Part shown: piece after piece, positions 9,690-21,200 of the stretch
Numbering within the stretch: position 1 is the first letter of the stretch
Layout: every line of letters starts with the position of its first letter
DNA from: Schoenoplectus triqueter
Lineage: Eukaryota; Streptophyta; Magnoliopsida; Poales; Cyperaceae
NCBI GenBank assembly: GCA_964058805.1
Contig: CAXKVV010000667.1
Location: 1 to 60,133 of the forward strand
Length of the DNA stretch: 60,133 nt
Reading direction: 5' to 3'
The notes under the pieces: model-generated
Seen by the model: the letters and a program-made list of their open reading frames with translations, nothing else
What the model was told of the DNA's origin: nothing
The model's database searches: none
Program-made: the position numbers and the translations under genes

Positions 9690-9738
9690 TTCTAGAACAT
9701 TCTAAGCGCTTGAACACTCCCAGTATACTCCCTATATA
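9690..9738 (+). promoter_or_regulatory. heat shock element plus TATA on the antisense strand, LTR A
   Basis: TTCTAGAACATTC (9690-9702) is a perfect TTCnnGAAnnTTC heat shock element; TATATA follows at 9733-9738. The equivalent pair occurs in LTRs B and C, in each case about 500 bp before the conserved short exon on the plus strand. Order and spacing suit a heat-responsive promoter directed plus-ward, against the LTR sense. Activity is inferred. Confidence 0.55.
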
Positions 9739-10239
9739 GTCTTCAAGTGCTTTTTAATCTCAATTGATCAATTAAAAGTTCATTTCTTCACTTAAGCCCC
9801 ATACTCGGCCTATTCATTCAATCAGCACCCTTCTTCATAAATTATTTTGATTGAAACCTTGCACAATCTCTCTTTGTCTTCTAGAGCCGATTTAGCACTC
9901 CTGCCTGGTCAATTGAGCACTATATCGCTAAGTTCAAGCACCTATGCCCATGTCCGGTTTGTGAATCGGTGAAACATCGAATTAAAAGCTTCCAACGGTC
10001 ACTTTTATACTTGCCTTAGCATCGTGTGGGTAAAAGAAGTGTTCTTGCATAATCAATTGGACTTGCAAGCATTCACAGAGGTAATCTCCATTTTTAAGCC
10101 GATTAACTTCTTCTGTCAATTTCTCTCTCCTCTTCTGCTAATTTTCTCAATTAATTACTTGAATGATATCGTGTGAGTGCTTAGAGGCTTCTGTGAAAAG
10201 GAATTGAAGCAAAAAGTTGTGTAGTAATCCCTTCCAACA

Positions 10240-10381
10240 ATGGCGCCTTCATTGATCTCGGGCGGAAGAAAGAGGAAGAGAGGGAGAAGAAGTTGGGATG
10301 AAGGAGGGTCGGATGCGCCTGGCGTGTGTGAACCGATGCATCAAGCAAGGGACAGTCAGAGAAAGGAGTCGCATGGACCTG
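10240..10381 (+). CDS. short basic first exon with splice donor, LTR A
   Basis: ATG at 10240 opens 47 codons plus one base, then CCTG|GTACAC, a good plant splice donor (GT at 10382-10383); unspliced, the frame stops soon after. The protein begins MAPSLISGGRKRKRGRR, a nuclear-localisation-like basic stretch, then becomes polar. The equivalent exon in B and C has 46 codons plus one base, begins MAPS with RRRKKRGR, and uses the same donor in the same phase. A length difference of exactly one codon with shared phase argues for past coding. In A the PMD pseudogene lies 2 kb downstream on the same strand, but I found no acceptor giving a clean phase-1 join. Function unknown. Confidence 0.5.
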
Positions 10382-10639
10382 GTACACATCTTGTTCTTTG
10401 TTTGATTTAAATTTCTGACTGTGAATGTGTATAGACATGGTGCATGCTTGCTAGTGTGTGCTATACTCTCATAGACCTGGCATATGGGCTCCATCTGTAA
10501 GCAGTTAAGTCTAGGCCCATAGGATTAAATTGCGACTTGATTAATAGCCTGCTTAAGCATAATGGATCTGATCTGTCATGATCTGATAGGGCCACACAAT
10601 TAATCACCTTGTTAATTATCCAATTCAGTGTTTAACTCG

Positions 10640-11165
10640 TGCTGAGGTGGCATCAGCTAGTAGGTGCCATGTGTGCTGTTATGCTTGCTTGTACCAATCA
10701 GGATGAGCCATCTGTCACATATGTGTATGTTGTGTGATGACATGGCACCAATCTGTGCCTGCCACGTGAAGTCCAGTGGGGCCCACTTGTCAGTCATCTT
10801 GTGGTATGGTGGGGCCCACATGGCTGAGGTGGACCAATAGGGAAGTGCCATGTGGCACCCAGCTGTTGAGGTGGCTCACCCTGTGTGTTGCCATTTGGCA
10901 TATCCCTTGCTGGTGTGGACCACTCACAGATAGCCATGTGGCTCAAGTGGTGATGTGGCTTGTGATGTGGTCCAATCAGAGCTGGCCATTTGTATCTGCC
11001 TGGTGAGGTGGCTGCTGTTGCAGACCATTGGCTGACTGCCACGTGGCATAGGTGGGACCCACTTGTCAGATATGTGGGACCCACATGGGTGAGGTGGACC
11101 AATGAAATGTCGACACGTGGCACTGACATGCTGAGGTGGCCCAATGGGGTGCTGACACGTGTCAC
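10640..11165. repeat. GTGG-rich minisatellite with G-box-like palindromes, LTR A
   Basis: Degenerate units of about 40 bp built on GAGGTGGCC and GCCATGTGGCAC or GCCACGTGGCA. CACGTG is the G-box core bound by plant bZIP and bHLH factors. Open frames across it on both strands are by-products of low stop density. Confidence 0.6.
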
Positions 11166-12345
11166 ACCCTCTCTCTTCTCTTATTCTGTGTGTGCGTGTT
11201 TGGGGTCCCCAGCTTGCACCCAGATGTATCTCTGTCCCCAAGTTGCACCCAGATGAACCCTTGATTGAATCTCAGCCCTTGATCTTTCCTTTTAATCTGT
11301 TTTATCTTCCCTGAATTTATTCTGATAGCTCCACTTATCCAAAAATTATGAAAATTTCACCAAAAATCCCTAAAATCATGATGATCATCCCTGTAATTTT
11401 TAATTCCATTTTTACCCCTGTCTCTCTGAATCAAAAATTCTTTTATCCATAAAACCCTACTCCTTCTTCCTAATTAATCCCAGATTTCAATTGTAGCTCA
11501 GTGTCTCTGCCAATTATCTCTCTCTTACAGAAACCACCCTAACTAAATACCAATTAGACTTATATTGATATTCATTAGGGCTTGATCTGATCAACAGTTG
11601 ATTACATGTCAACAGTTGATACAAATCTAGACTTGATCAGATGGTTGCTCCCAGCTTTGGCACCTGATCAGTCTTGTGAAATTGACTTCCAATCCCTTAA
11701 TATGAGGGTGACTTGGTCAAAGAACTGACTACTTATCAGTAATTGACACAAATCAAAGCATGGTTAGGTGGTTGCTCACAGCTTTGGCACCAAGTCAGCC
11801 TTGAAAGCAAAATCACATTTGAAATTTCTCATGACTAGTTGTATCAGAATACTTGCTTGGCATTGACATCATTCCTTGTTGCATAGAGATTATGCTGCTT
11901 CAGTTCTTAGGGTTTGCTATAGTGATAGATTCTCAGGGTTCAATTCTGACTCCTTTAATAGGTCACTGAGGTGTAGGACCCACCTGTCAGTGAAAAATGG
12001 TCACATGGATGACCCATCAGATAGGCTAGGTTTATGTCGTTAGAGCCGTCTACAAGGGACTGCCAGGTGGGTCCCACTTGTCAGAAAAAATATAATCAAA
12101 TGGCTGACCCATCAGGAGATTTTCTCTCTCTGAAATCTCCCGAGGGTCAGCCACCTCGAATGAGTAGGAGGTGGTGGAGTATTTATATCCTTGTCTCTCA
12201 CCCTGATATTTCCTTGTGGGATTAGTGGATTTGTTCCGGGGTTAGGCAGCGACCTTTTCTGATCAGTGGGCCATCTCTTCCTTGCTTTCTCTTCTTCCCC
12301 CTTCTTATGATTTATTATTAATCATTGATTTATTTTCATTTATTT
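11070..12345 (-). repeat. 1.26-kb direct repeat, copy 1 (LTR 5' portion)
   Basis: Closely matches 14258-15518. It corresponds to the 5' portion of the LTR seen once in B and C and contains the minus-strand TATAAATA (12187-12180). Copy 1 lacks the last 35 or so bases of the LTR including TGTTTACCC and runs straight into the PMD pseudogene. Confidence 0.8.
12180..12187 (-). promoter_or_regulatory. sense TATA box in repeat copy 1, LTR A
   Basis: TATAAATA on the minus strand, in a conserved context also found at 15353-15360, 31258-31265 and 59591-59598. Probably an inactive duplicate of an LTR promoter element. Confidence 0.4.
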
Positions 12346-12371
12346 TCATTATTGACGGGGAGGCTCACAGA

Positions 12372-14179
12372 TGGACCACTGCTCCCTTTATCACTCCCTT
12401 AGAGTGTCATGGCTATCAGTTAGAGTGGACCCGATACATGCTCATGCGGGAGGGGACTCTGCTTAGGCGAGCCGGGATATATGACTCGGTCTTCTTGTCG
12501 ATGTTTCATTATCACATCGACACACCTTGGCTACGAGCCTTTTGTGGGAGGGGGAACTATTCCACCAATACTTTGTTCATCGATGACCGGGAGCTGACTC
12601 CGACCCTCCTGGAGGTACAGCAGTTGACTGGGCTGCCGATCTTTGGCCATTTCTATGACGAGTTCATGGTCTCACCCGCTGACTCGGGGGACTTCACTCG
12701 ATTTCCGCCTTCTTTGTAGAGGACTTATGAGATTTATTATCATCTACGGAGGGGGCATCCCGGAGTCCCATTCAGGTATTGGATTGCTTATTTTACCGAC
12801 CGGGTCCATACTCGCCCTACGGGCTTGGCTTCCACTAGAGATCCATTTGGTACAGGTCGACTCGAGATTTATCATGACGGCCCTATCCCTTCTCAGGATA
12901 CCCTGTGTTCACATGACGTGGATCGGGAGACTTATCTGACTGCTTTCATCTCTTGGTGGATCTGTTATTTCTTATTGCCTAGCTCCCCCGCATACACCAT
13001 TCGGCCTTCGGTGTTCGTCATGGCGAGCCTGATCGCACGTGGTGACAGGATTTCTTTGGTTGTGCCTGTACTGGCCAACATTTATAGATGTCTCCGCGGT
13101 CTGACTTCATCCCGTAGTCCTTCACAGTGCCAGGAGTTGATTCTATGGCATCTGATTAGTGGATGGCTCCATCTGCACTGGTCTGGTTCATATGATCCCA
13201 GCATGGCAGTTACGCTGCGGGACCGCCTTCCCTTATTGAGTGACTTGGCTGGGGTGCAGCCAGCTTCATTGACTCCGGAGGCTGCTCGGTATAGATTTTT
13301 CAGGAGCCGAGACCATTTGCGCTTCTCTCGAGATAGGTCAGTGGCCCGTGGGGTAGTTAGAGTTGCCGACAGGATGGTGATTGACAGTAGGGTCCCTTCT
13401 TTTGACCCCTCTAGCATCCGAGCCAGGCCTATCGACTTGGAGTACCTGATCAGTATCCGTCAGGGCTTCCTTCCCCTCAGATTGGACGATTATATGTTCA
13501 TTGAGCCCTATTCACCGCATCGATGCGCACATCAGTTCGGCTTGGATCAGGATATTCCAGCGCCTCTCCTCCGTCCTGTATCATTGGCAGCCGATTTGGA
13601 GGGTATCGGATGGTGCTATACTCACCTCTTCCGACTAGGCACGGGCACTCGTTACCAGATGGTATCCACTTCTAGGGCTTCTACCTTCTCGAGGCGTTAT
13701 CAGCAGTGGTATTACGAGGCCATTCGCTCTTATCAGTCGTATACTCCTCCGGTGGTCGTCCGGAGTACATGTCCATGAGATGGCCAGCCTCTATTGGACA
13801 GTACTGTCTCACGTGATCGCAGCCCTTTCCCGGCCATTGCCGTAGGGCCTGTCGATTTTCAGGGTTTAGACAGCCGGTTTTCTCGTGCTCCTGTTAGGAC
13901 TACTCTCACAGGTACACTTCATCATCTTTTTAGGTTATTTCCCTTTGACAAGTCTCGTCTCATCTCAATCAATTCTCTTTTGATTCAGAGTTGGCTTATG
14001 AGTATGATTATGCGGAGCCCGGGTTCTCGGTCCCTCGCCCACGAGTTGTTGACGTTCATTCTCAACCACCTGTCGAGCCACCGGCTTCAGCCGCCGTGGG
14101 GAGAGATCGAGACGGCGCTTCTCGGCCGCCTTCCCCATCTTCTTTCCCTTCTCCCATTTCGGGTGATTTTCTTTACTGA
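12372..14179 (+). pseudogene. plant mobile domain (PMD) protein, two nonsense codons
   Basis: Two exons: 12372-13911 and 13989-14179, joined across a 77-bp T-rich intron with GTACAC donor and GATTCAG acceptor in phase 1. The exon starts and end are inferred. Exon 1 is open in one frame except for TAG at 12717-12719 and TGA at 13776-13778. The N-terminal block (LRRAGIYDSVFLSMFHY, NTLFIDDRELTPTLLEVQQ, LTGLPIFGH) is the hallmark of the aminotransferase-like plant mobile domain (Pfam PF10536 family), and later blocks (YLTAFISWWICYFLLP, RLPLLSDLAGVQP) fit. Exon 2 encodes a proline/serine-rich tail ending at TGA 14177-14179. PMD genes are known both as host genes and as cargo of plant transposons. 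This one lies antisense within LTR A, between direct repeats, so it is element cargo rather than a resident gene. The upstream first exon may be 10240-10381. Confidence 0.8.
13912..13988 (+). other. 77-bp intron of the PMD pseudogene
   Basis: Begins GTACAC after ACAG, ends TTTTGATTCAG, and is T-rich. Splicing joins codon G|AG and moves from the exon 1 frame to the proline/serine-rich frame of exon 2; both frames look coding on their own sides. Confidence 0.65.
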
Positions 14180-14257
14180 CTTGCCTATCCTTATTCGGGC
14201 ACGCTTTATTTACAGCTCTGATTAGGGTTTATTTTTCAGGTCAGGTCAGTATGGTGG

Positions 14258-15518
14258 TGGGGCCCACCTGGCTGAGGTGGACCAATGGGGTGCTGACACG
14301 TGGCATGAGGTGGCCCAATGAGATGCTGACACGTGTCACACTCTCTCTCCCCTCTGATTCTGTGTGTATATGTTTGGGATCCCCAGTTTGCACCCAGATG
14401 AGTCTCTATCCCCAGATTGCACCCAGAGCTGCCTTGATTAAATCTCAGCCCTTGATCTTTCCTTTTTAATCTGTTTTATCTTCCCTGAATTTATTTTGAT
14501 AGCTCCACTTATCCAAAAATTATGAAATTTTCACCAAAAATCCCTAAATTCATGATGATCATCCATGTAACTTTTAATTCCATTTTTACCCCTGTCTCTC
14601 TGAATTAAAAATTTTTTTATCCATAAAACCCTATTTCTTCCTCCGAATTAATCCCAGATTTCAATTGTAGCTCAGTGTCTCTGCCAATTATCTCTCTCTT
14701 GCAGAAACCACCCTAACTAAATACCAATTAGACTTATATTGATATTCATTAGGGTTTGATCTGATCAACAGTTGATTACATGTCAACAGTTGATACAAAT
14801 CTAGACTTGATCAGATGGTTGCTCCCAGCTTTGGCACCTGATCAGTCTTGTGAAATTGACTTTCAATCCCTTAACATGAGGGTGACTTGGTCAAAGAACT
14901 GATTACTTATCAGTAATTGACACAAATCAAAGCATGGTTAGGTGGTTGCTCACAGCTTTGGCACCAGGTCAGCCTCGAAAGCAAAATCACAATTGAAATT
15001 TCTCATGATTAGTTGCATCAGAATACTAGCTTGGCATTGACATCATTCCTTATTGCATAGGGATTATACTATTTCAGTTCTTAGGGTTTACTCTAAAGGT
15101 AAATCTTTTTTAATTCTGACTCTTCTGATGTTTGGTCACTGAGGTGTGGGGCCCACCTGTCAGTGAAAAATGGTTACATGGATGACCCATCAGATAGGCT
15201 AGGTTTATGTTGTTAGAGCCGTCTACAAGGGACTGCCAGGTGGGTCCCACTTGTCAGAAAAAATGTAATCATATGGCTGACCCATCAGGAGATTTTCTCT
15301 CTCTGAAATCTCCCGAGGGTCAGCCACCTCGAATGAGTAGGAGGTGGTGGAGTATTTATATCCTTGTCTCTCACCCTGACATTTCTTTGTGGGACTAATG
15401 GATTTGTTCCGGGGTTAGGCAGCGACCTCTTCTGATCAGTGGGCCCTCTCTTCCTTGTTTTCTCTTCTTTCCCCTTCTTATGACTTATTATTAATCATTG
15501 ATTTTATTTTCATTTATT
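14258..15518 (-). repeat. 1.26-kb direct repeat, copy 2 (LTR 5' portion)
   Basis: Partner of 11070-12345. This copy continues to the true LTR terminus (TGTTTACCC, right end 15554). Together the copies flank the PMD pseudogene; recombination between them would delete it and leave the arrangement found in B and C. Confidence 0.8.
15353..15360 (-). promoter_or_regulatory. sense TATA box of LTR A
   Basis: TATAAATA on the minus strand, about 195 bp inside the LTR 5' end. It is in the right place for the retrotransposon promoter (short U3). Confidence 0.5.
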
Positions 15519-15554
15519 CGGCTACTCATCCTTGGAATTTTTCAAGGGTAAACA

Positions 15555-18285
15555 TGCGCGCCCCGACTCGTTTTCGGCGGTACCGAGGGCGTCGGGTCCG
15601 GTTTTCATGTTTTGCGCACCCTGACACATTTTAGGCGGGACCGAGGGCGTCGGGTCCCATTTTCATGTTTTGCGCGCCTGGACTCTTTATCGGCGGTTCC
15701 GAGTGCGTCGCGTCCTGTTTTTTGTGGACCCGACACCCTTGGTACCCCCAAAAACGAGTCCGGGATCATAAAACATGAAAACAAGAGCCCACAACTTCGA
15801 TCCCCCCGAAAAGGAGTTCGGGAGCGCAAAATAAGAAAACGGGACTCGACGCGTTTTCGGCGGTACCGAGGGCGTCGGGTCCCCTTTTCATGTTTTGCGC
15901 GCCCGGACTCGTTTTCGGCGGTTCCGAGGGCGTCGGGTCCTATTTGCATGTTTTACCCGCCCGGACTTATTTTCGGCGGTACCGAGGGCGTCGGGTCTCG
16001 TTTTCATATTTTGCGCGCCCGGACTCATTTTCGGCGGTACCGAGGGCGTCGGGTCCCGTTTTCATGTTTTGCGCGGCCGGACTCGTTTTCGGCGGTACCG
16101 AGGGCGTCGGGTGTCGTTTTCATGTTTTGCGCGCCCGGACTCGATTTCGGCGGTCTCGAGGGCGTCGGGTATCGTTTTCATGTTTTGCGCGCCCGGACTC
16201 GTTTTCGGCGGTCTCGAGGGCGTCGGGTATCGTTTTCATGTTTTGCGCGCCCGAACTCATTTTCGACGGTACCGAGGTCGTCGGGTCTCGTTTTCATATT
16301 TTGCGCGCCCGGACACATTTTCGGCGGTACCGAGGGCGTCGGGTCCCGTTTTCATGTTTTGCGCGGCCGGACTCATTTTCGGCGGTACCGAGGGCGTCGG
16401 GTGTCGTTTTCATGTTTTGCGCGCCCGGACACGATTTCGGCGGTCTCGAGGGCGTCGGGTATCGTTTTCATGTTTTGCGCGCCCGGACTCGTTTTCGGCG
16501 GTCTCGAGGGCGTCGGGTATCGTTTTCATGTTTTGCGCGCCCGAACTCATTTTCGGCGGTACCGAGGGCGTCGAGTCCCGTTTTCATGTTTTGCGCCCCC
16601 GGACTCGTTTTCGGTGGTACCGAGGGCGTTGGGTCCCGTTTTCATGTTTTGCGCCCCCGGACTCGTTTTTGGTGGTACCGAGGGCGTCGGGTCCCGTTTT
16701 CATGTTTTGGGTGCCCGGATTCGTTTTCGGCGGTACCGAGGGCGTCGGGTCCCGTTTTCATGTTTTGCGCGCCCGGACACGTTTTCGGCTTTACCGGGTG
16801 CGTCGCGTCCCGATTTCATGTTTTGCGTGCCCAGACTCATTTTCGGCGGTCCCGAGGGCCTCGGGTCTCGTTTTCATGTTTTGCGCGACCGGACTCGTTT
16901 TCGGCGGTACCGAGGGCGTCGGGTCCCGTTTTCATGTTTTGCGCGCCAGTACTCGTTTTCGGCGGTACCGAGGGCGTCGGGTCCCGTTTTCATGTTTTGC
17001 ACGCCCGGACTCATTTTCTGCGGTACCGAGGGCGTCGGGTGTCGTTTTCATGTTTTGCGCGCCCGGACTCGATTTCGGCGGTACTGAGGAAGTCGGCTCC
17101 CGTTTTAATGTTTTGCGCGCCCGGACTCGTTTTCGACGGTACCGAGTGCGTCGGGTCCCGTTTTCATGTTTTGCGCCCCCGGACTCGTTTTCGGTGGTAC
17201 CGAGGGCGTCGGGTCCCGTTTTAATGTTTTGCGCTACCGGACTCGTTTTCGGCGGTACCGAGGGCGTCCGGTCTCGTTTTCATGTTTTGCGCGCCCCGAC
17301 ATAATTTCGGCGGTACTGAGGGTGTCGTGTCCTGTTTTTATGATTTGCGCGCCTCGACTCATTTTCGGCGGTACCGAGGGCGTTGGGTCTCGTTTTCATG
17401 ATTTGCGCGCCCGGACTCGTTTTTTGGCCGTCCCAAGGGCGTCAGGTCTCGTTTTTATGTTTTGGGCGCCCGGACTCGTTTTCGGCGGTACCGTGGGCGT
17501 CGGGTCCTGTTTTCATGTTTTGCGCGTCCGGACACGTTTTCGGTGGTACCGAGGGCGTCGGGTCCCGTTTTCATGTTTTGCGCTACCGGACTCGTTTTCG
17601 GCGGTACCGAGGGCGTCCGGTCTCGTTTTCATGTTTTGCGCGCCCCGACATAATTTCGGCGGTACTGAGGGTGTCGTGTCCTGTTTTTTATGATTTGCGC
17701 ACCTCGACTCGTTTTCGGCGGTACCGAGGGCGTCGGGTCCCGTTTTCTTGTTTTGCGCGCCCGGACTCGTTATCGGCGGTCCCGAGGGCGTCGGGTCCCA
17801 TTTTCCTGTTTTGCGCGCTCGGAATCATTTTCGGCGGTATTGAGGGAGTCGGCTCCCGTTTTCATGTTTTGCGCGTCATGACTCGTTTTCGGCGGTACCG
17901 AGTACGTCGCGACCCGTTTTCATGTTTTGCTCTCCCGGACTCGTTTTCGGTGGTACCGAGGGCGTCGAGTCCCGGTTTCATGTTTCACGTCCCCGGACTC
18001 GTTTTCGGCGGTACCGAGGGCGTCGGGTCTCGTTTTCATGTTTTGCGCGCCCGGACTCGTTTTCGACGGTACCGAGGGCGTCGGGTCTAATTTCATGTTT
18101 TGCGCGCCCGGACTCGTTTTCGGCGGTACCGAGGGCGTCGGGTCCCGTTTTCATGTTTTGGGCGCCCGGACTCGTTTTCGGCGGTACCGAGGGCGTCGGG
18201 TCAAGTTTTCAAGTTTTGCGCGTCCGGACACGTTTTCGGCGGTACCGAGGGCGTCTGGTCCCGATTTCATGTTTTGCGCGCAAAC
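15555..18285 (+). repeat. 58-bp CpG-rich satellite, forward orientation
   Basis: About 47 units of exactly or nearly 58 bp, each with TTTTCGGCGGTACCGAGG, then GCGTCGGGTCCCGTTTTC, then ATGTTTTGCGCGCCCGGACTC. Phase was checked at 15903, 15961, 16019 and 16077. Because 58 is not a multiple of three and the unit has no stop on this strand, all three frames stay open for hundreds of codons; these are not genes. Confidence 0.95.
15722..15852 (-). repeat. small inverted block of about two units in the forward array
   Basis: Between 15722 and about 15852 the units read in reverse (GGACCCGACACCC, AAAACGAGTCCGGG, CGCAAAATAAGAAAACGGGA) while both sides are forward. A micro-inversion or template switch of a little over two units. 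Confidence 0.8.
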
Positions 18286-18288
18286 ATG
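18268..18288. repeat. head-to-head junction of the 58-bp arrays
   Basis: The array changes strand here through the near-perfect palindrome TGTTTTGCGCGCAAACA and its flanks. Left units end TTTTGCGCGC and right units begin GCGCAAA. Confidence 0.85.
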
Positions 18289-21200
18289 TAAAATGGACCC
18301 GACGCACTCGGCACCGCCGAAAACATGTCCCTGAGCGCAAAACATGAAAACGGGACCCGACACCCTCGGTACCGCCGAAAACGAGTACGGGAGCGTAAAA
18401 CATGAAAACAAGAGCCCACGCCTTCGGTCCCCCTGAAAATGAGTTCGGGAGCGCAAAATAAGAAAACGGGACCCGACGCTCTCCGTACCGCGGAAAACGC
18501 GTCGGGAGCGCAAAACTTGAAAACGGGACCCAACGCCCTCCTTACCGCCAAAAACTAGTACCGACGTGCAAAACATGAAAACGGGTCCCATCACCCTCAG
18601 GACCGCCGAAAACGAGCCCGAGCACACAAAACATGATAACGGGACCCGACGCACTCGGCTCCGCCGAAAACATGTCCTTGAGCGCAAAACATGAAAACGG
18701 GACCAGACGCCCTCGGTACCGTCGAAAACGAGTCCGGGAGCACAAAACATGAAAACAGGAGCTGACGCCCTCAGTCCCCCCGAAAATGAGTTCGAGAGCG
18801 CAAAACATGAAAACGAGACTCGACGCCCTCGATACCGCCGAAAACCAGTACAGGCGCGTAAAACATGAAATCGGGACGCGACGCCCTTGGTACCACGGGA
18901 AACAAGTCCGGAAGCGCAAAACATGAAAACGGGAGCCAGCGCCTTCGGTCCCCCCGAAAATGAGTTCGGGAGCGCAAAATATGAAAACGGGAACCGACGC
19001 CCTCGATACCGCCGAAAACCAGTACGGGCGCGCAAAACATGAAATCGGGACGCGACGCCCTTGGTACCACGGGAAACAAGTCTGTGAGCGTAAAACATGA
19101 AAACAGGAGCTGACGCCGTCGGTACCGCCGAAAATGAGTACGGGCACGCAAAACAAGAAAAAGGGACCCGACGCCCTCGGAACTGTCGAAAACGAGTCCG
19201 GGCGCACAAAACATGAAAACTGGACCCGACGCACTCGGCACCGCCGAAAACATGTCCTTGAGCGCAAAACATGAAAATCGGGACCGGACGCCCACCGAAC
19301 CTCCGAAAATGTGTCCGGTAGCGCAAAACATGAAAACGGGACCCGACGCCCTCGATAGTACCGAAAATGATTCCGGTTGCGCAAAACATGAAAACGGGAC
19401 CTGATGCCCCCGGTACCGTCGAAAATGAGTACGGGCGAGCAAAATATGAAAACGGGACCCGACGCACTCGGCAACGCCGAAAATGAGTCTAGGAGCTTAA
19501 AAAATGAAAATGCGACCGGACGCCCTCGGTACCGCCGAAAATGAGTCTGGGCGCGCAAAACATGAAAACACGATCTGACGCCCTCGGTACCACCGAAAAT
19601 GAGTCCAAGCGCGCAAAATAAGAAAACAGGAGCCGAGCCGTCGGTACCGTCGAAAACGAGTCCGGTATCGCAAAAAATGAAAACGGTACCCGACGCCCTC
19701 AGTACCGCCGAAAATGAGTCTAGGGGCGCAAAACTTAGAAACAAGACCCGACGCCCTCTGCACCGCCGGAAACATGACCGGACGCGCAAAACATCAAATT
19801 AGGACCCGACGCCCTCGGTACGACCGAAAACGAATCCGGGCACGCAAAACATGAAAACGTGACCCGACGCACTCGGTAAAGCCGAAAATGAGTTCGGGCG
19901 CGCAAAACACGAAAACTGGACCGGACGCCCTCAGTACCGCCGAAAACAAGTTCGGTCGCGCAAAACATGAAAACGGGAGCCGACGCCCTCGGTACCGTCG
20001 AAAATGAGTCCGGTCGCACAAAACATGAAAACGGGAGCCGACGCCCTCGGTACCGTCGAAAACGAGTCTAGGCGTGCAAAAAATGAAAACGGGACCTGAT
20101 ACCCGTGGTACCGCCCAAACGTGTCCGGGAGCGCAAAACTTGAAAATGGGACCCGACGGACTCTGTACCGCGGGAAACGACTTCGAGAGCGCAAAACATG
20201 AAAACAGGACCCGACACCCTCGTTTTCCGCCGAAAATGATTCCGGGCGCGCAATACATGAAATCGGGACCTGACGCCCTCCGTACCGCCGAAAACATGTT
20301 CGCGAGTGCAAAACATGAAAACAGGACCCATCGCCCTCGGGACCGCCAAAAATGAAACCGAGCGCGCAAAATATGAAAAAGGGACCTGACGCTCTCGGTA
20401 CCGCCGAAAACGAGTCCGGGAGGACAAAACATGAAAACGGGACCGACGCCCTCGGTACCATCGAAAACGAATCTGGGACCGCAAAACATGAAACGGGACC
20501 GAACGCCCTCGATACGGCCGAAATTGAGTCCAAGGGCGCAAAACATGAAACCGGGAACCGACGCCCGTGGTACCGCGAGAAACTACTACGGGAGCGCAAA
20601 ACTAGACAACGGGACCTTACGACCTTGTTTCCGCTGAAAATGAGTCCGGGAGCGCAAAACATGAAAACGGGACCCGACGACCTCTGTATCGCTAAAAATG
20701 TGTCCGGGAGCGCAAAACCTGAAAACGGGACCCGACGCGCTCAGTAAAGTAGGAAACGAGTTCGGGAGCGCAAAACATAAAAATGAGACCCGATGCCCTC
20801 GGTACCGCCAAAAACGAGTTCGGACGCGCAAAGCATGAAAATGAGAGCTGACGCCCTCAATACCGCCGAAAACGAGTTCCGGAGCGCAAAATATGAAAAC
20901 GGCACCCGACACTCTCTTTTCCACTGAAAATGAGTTTGGGCGCGCAAAACATGAAATCGGGGCCCGACACCCTTCGTACCGTCGAAAACGTGTCCGCGAG
21001 CGCAAAACATGAAAATGGGACCCAAAGCCCTCGGTACCGACAACAACTACTATCGACACGCAAAACAAGAAAACGGAACCCGTCGCCGACGGGACCGCAG
21101 AAAATGAGACCGTGCGCACAAAACATGAAAACGGGACCCGACACACTTAGCACCGCAAAAAACATGTCCGGGAGCGCAAAATAAGAAAACGGGACTGGAC

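Larger units (their letters stand above)
5536..15554 (-). mobile_element. giant LTR A, 5' LTR of the minus-strand element
   Basis: About 10 kb. The 5' end (right) is TGTTTACCC and the 3' end (left) is GGGTCGCACA, followed by the PBS and gag. The same termini bound LTRs B and C, and large parts align with them. A is longer than B and C mainly because it carries a PMD pseudogene and a second copy of a 1.26-kb segment. Its right flank is 58-bp satellite (TGCGC directly adjoining, the expected target duplication if the left LTR were in view). Apart from the parts listed separately I see no genes in it. Confidence 0.85.

Noticed and set aside
15555..18285. CRISPR-like array
   Set aside because: Repeats abut with no spacers, units drift, and the surroundings are plant retroelements.
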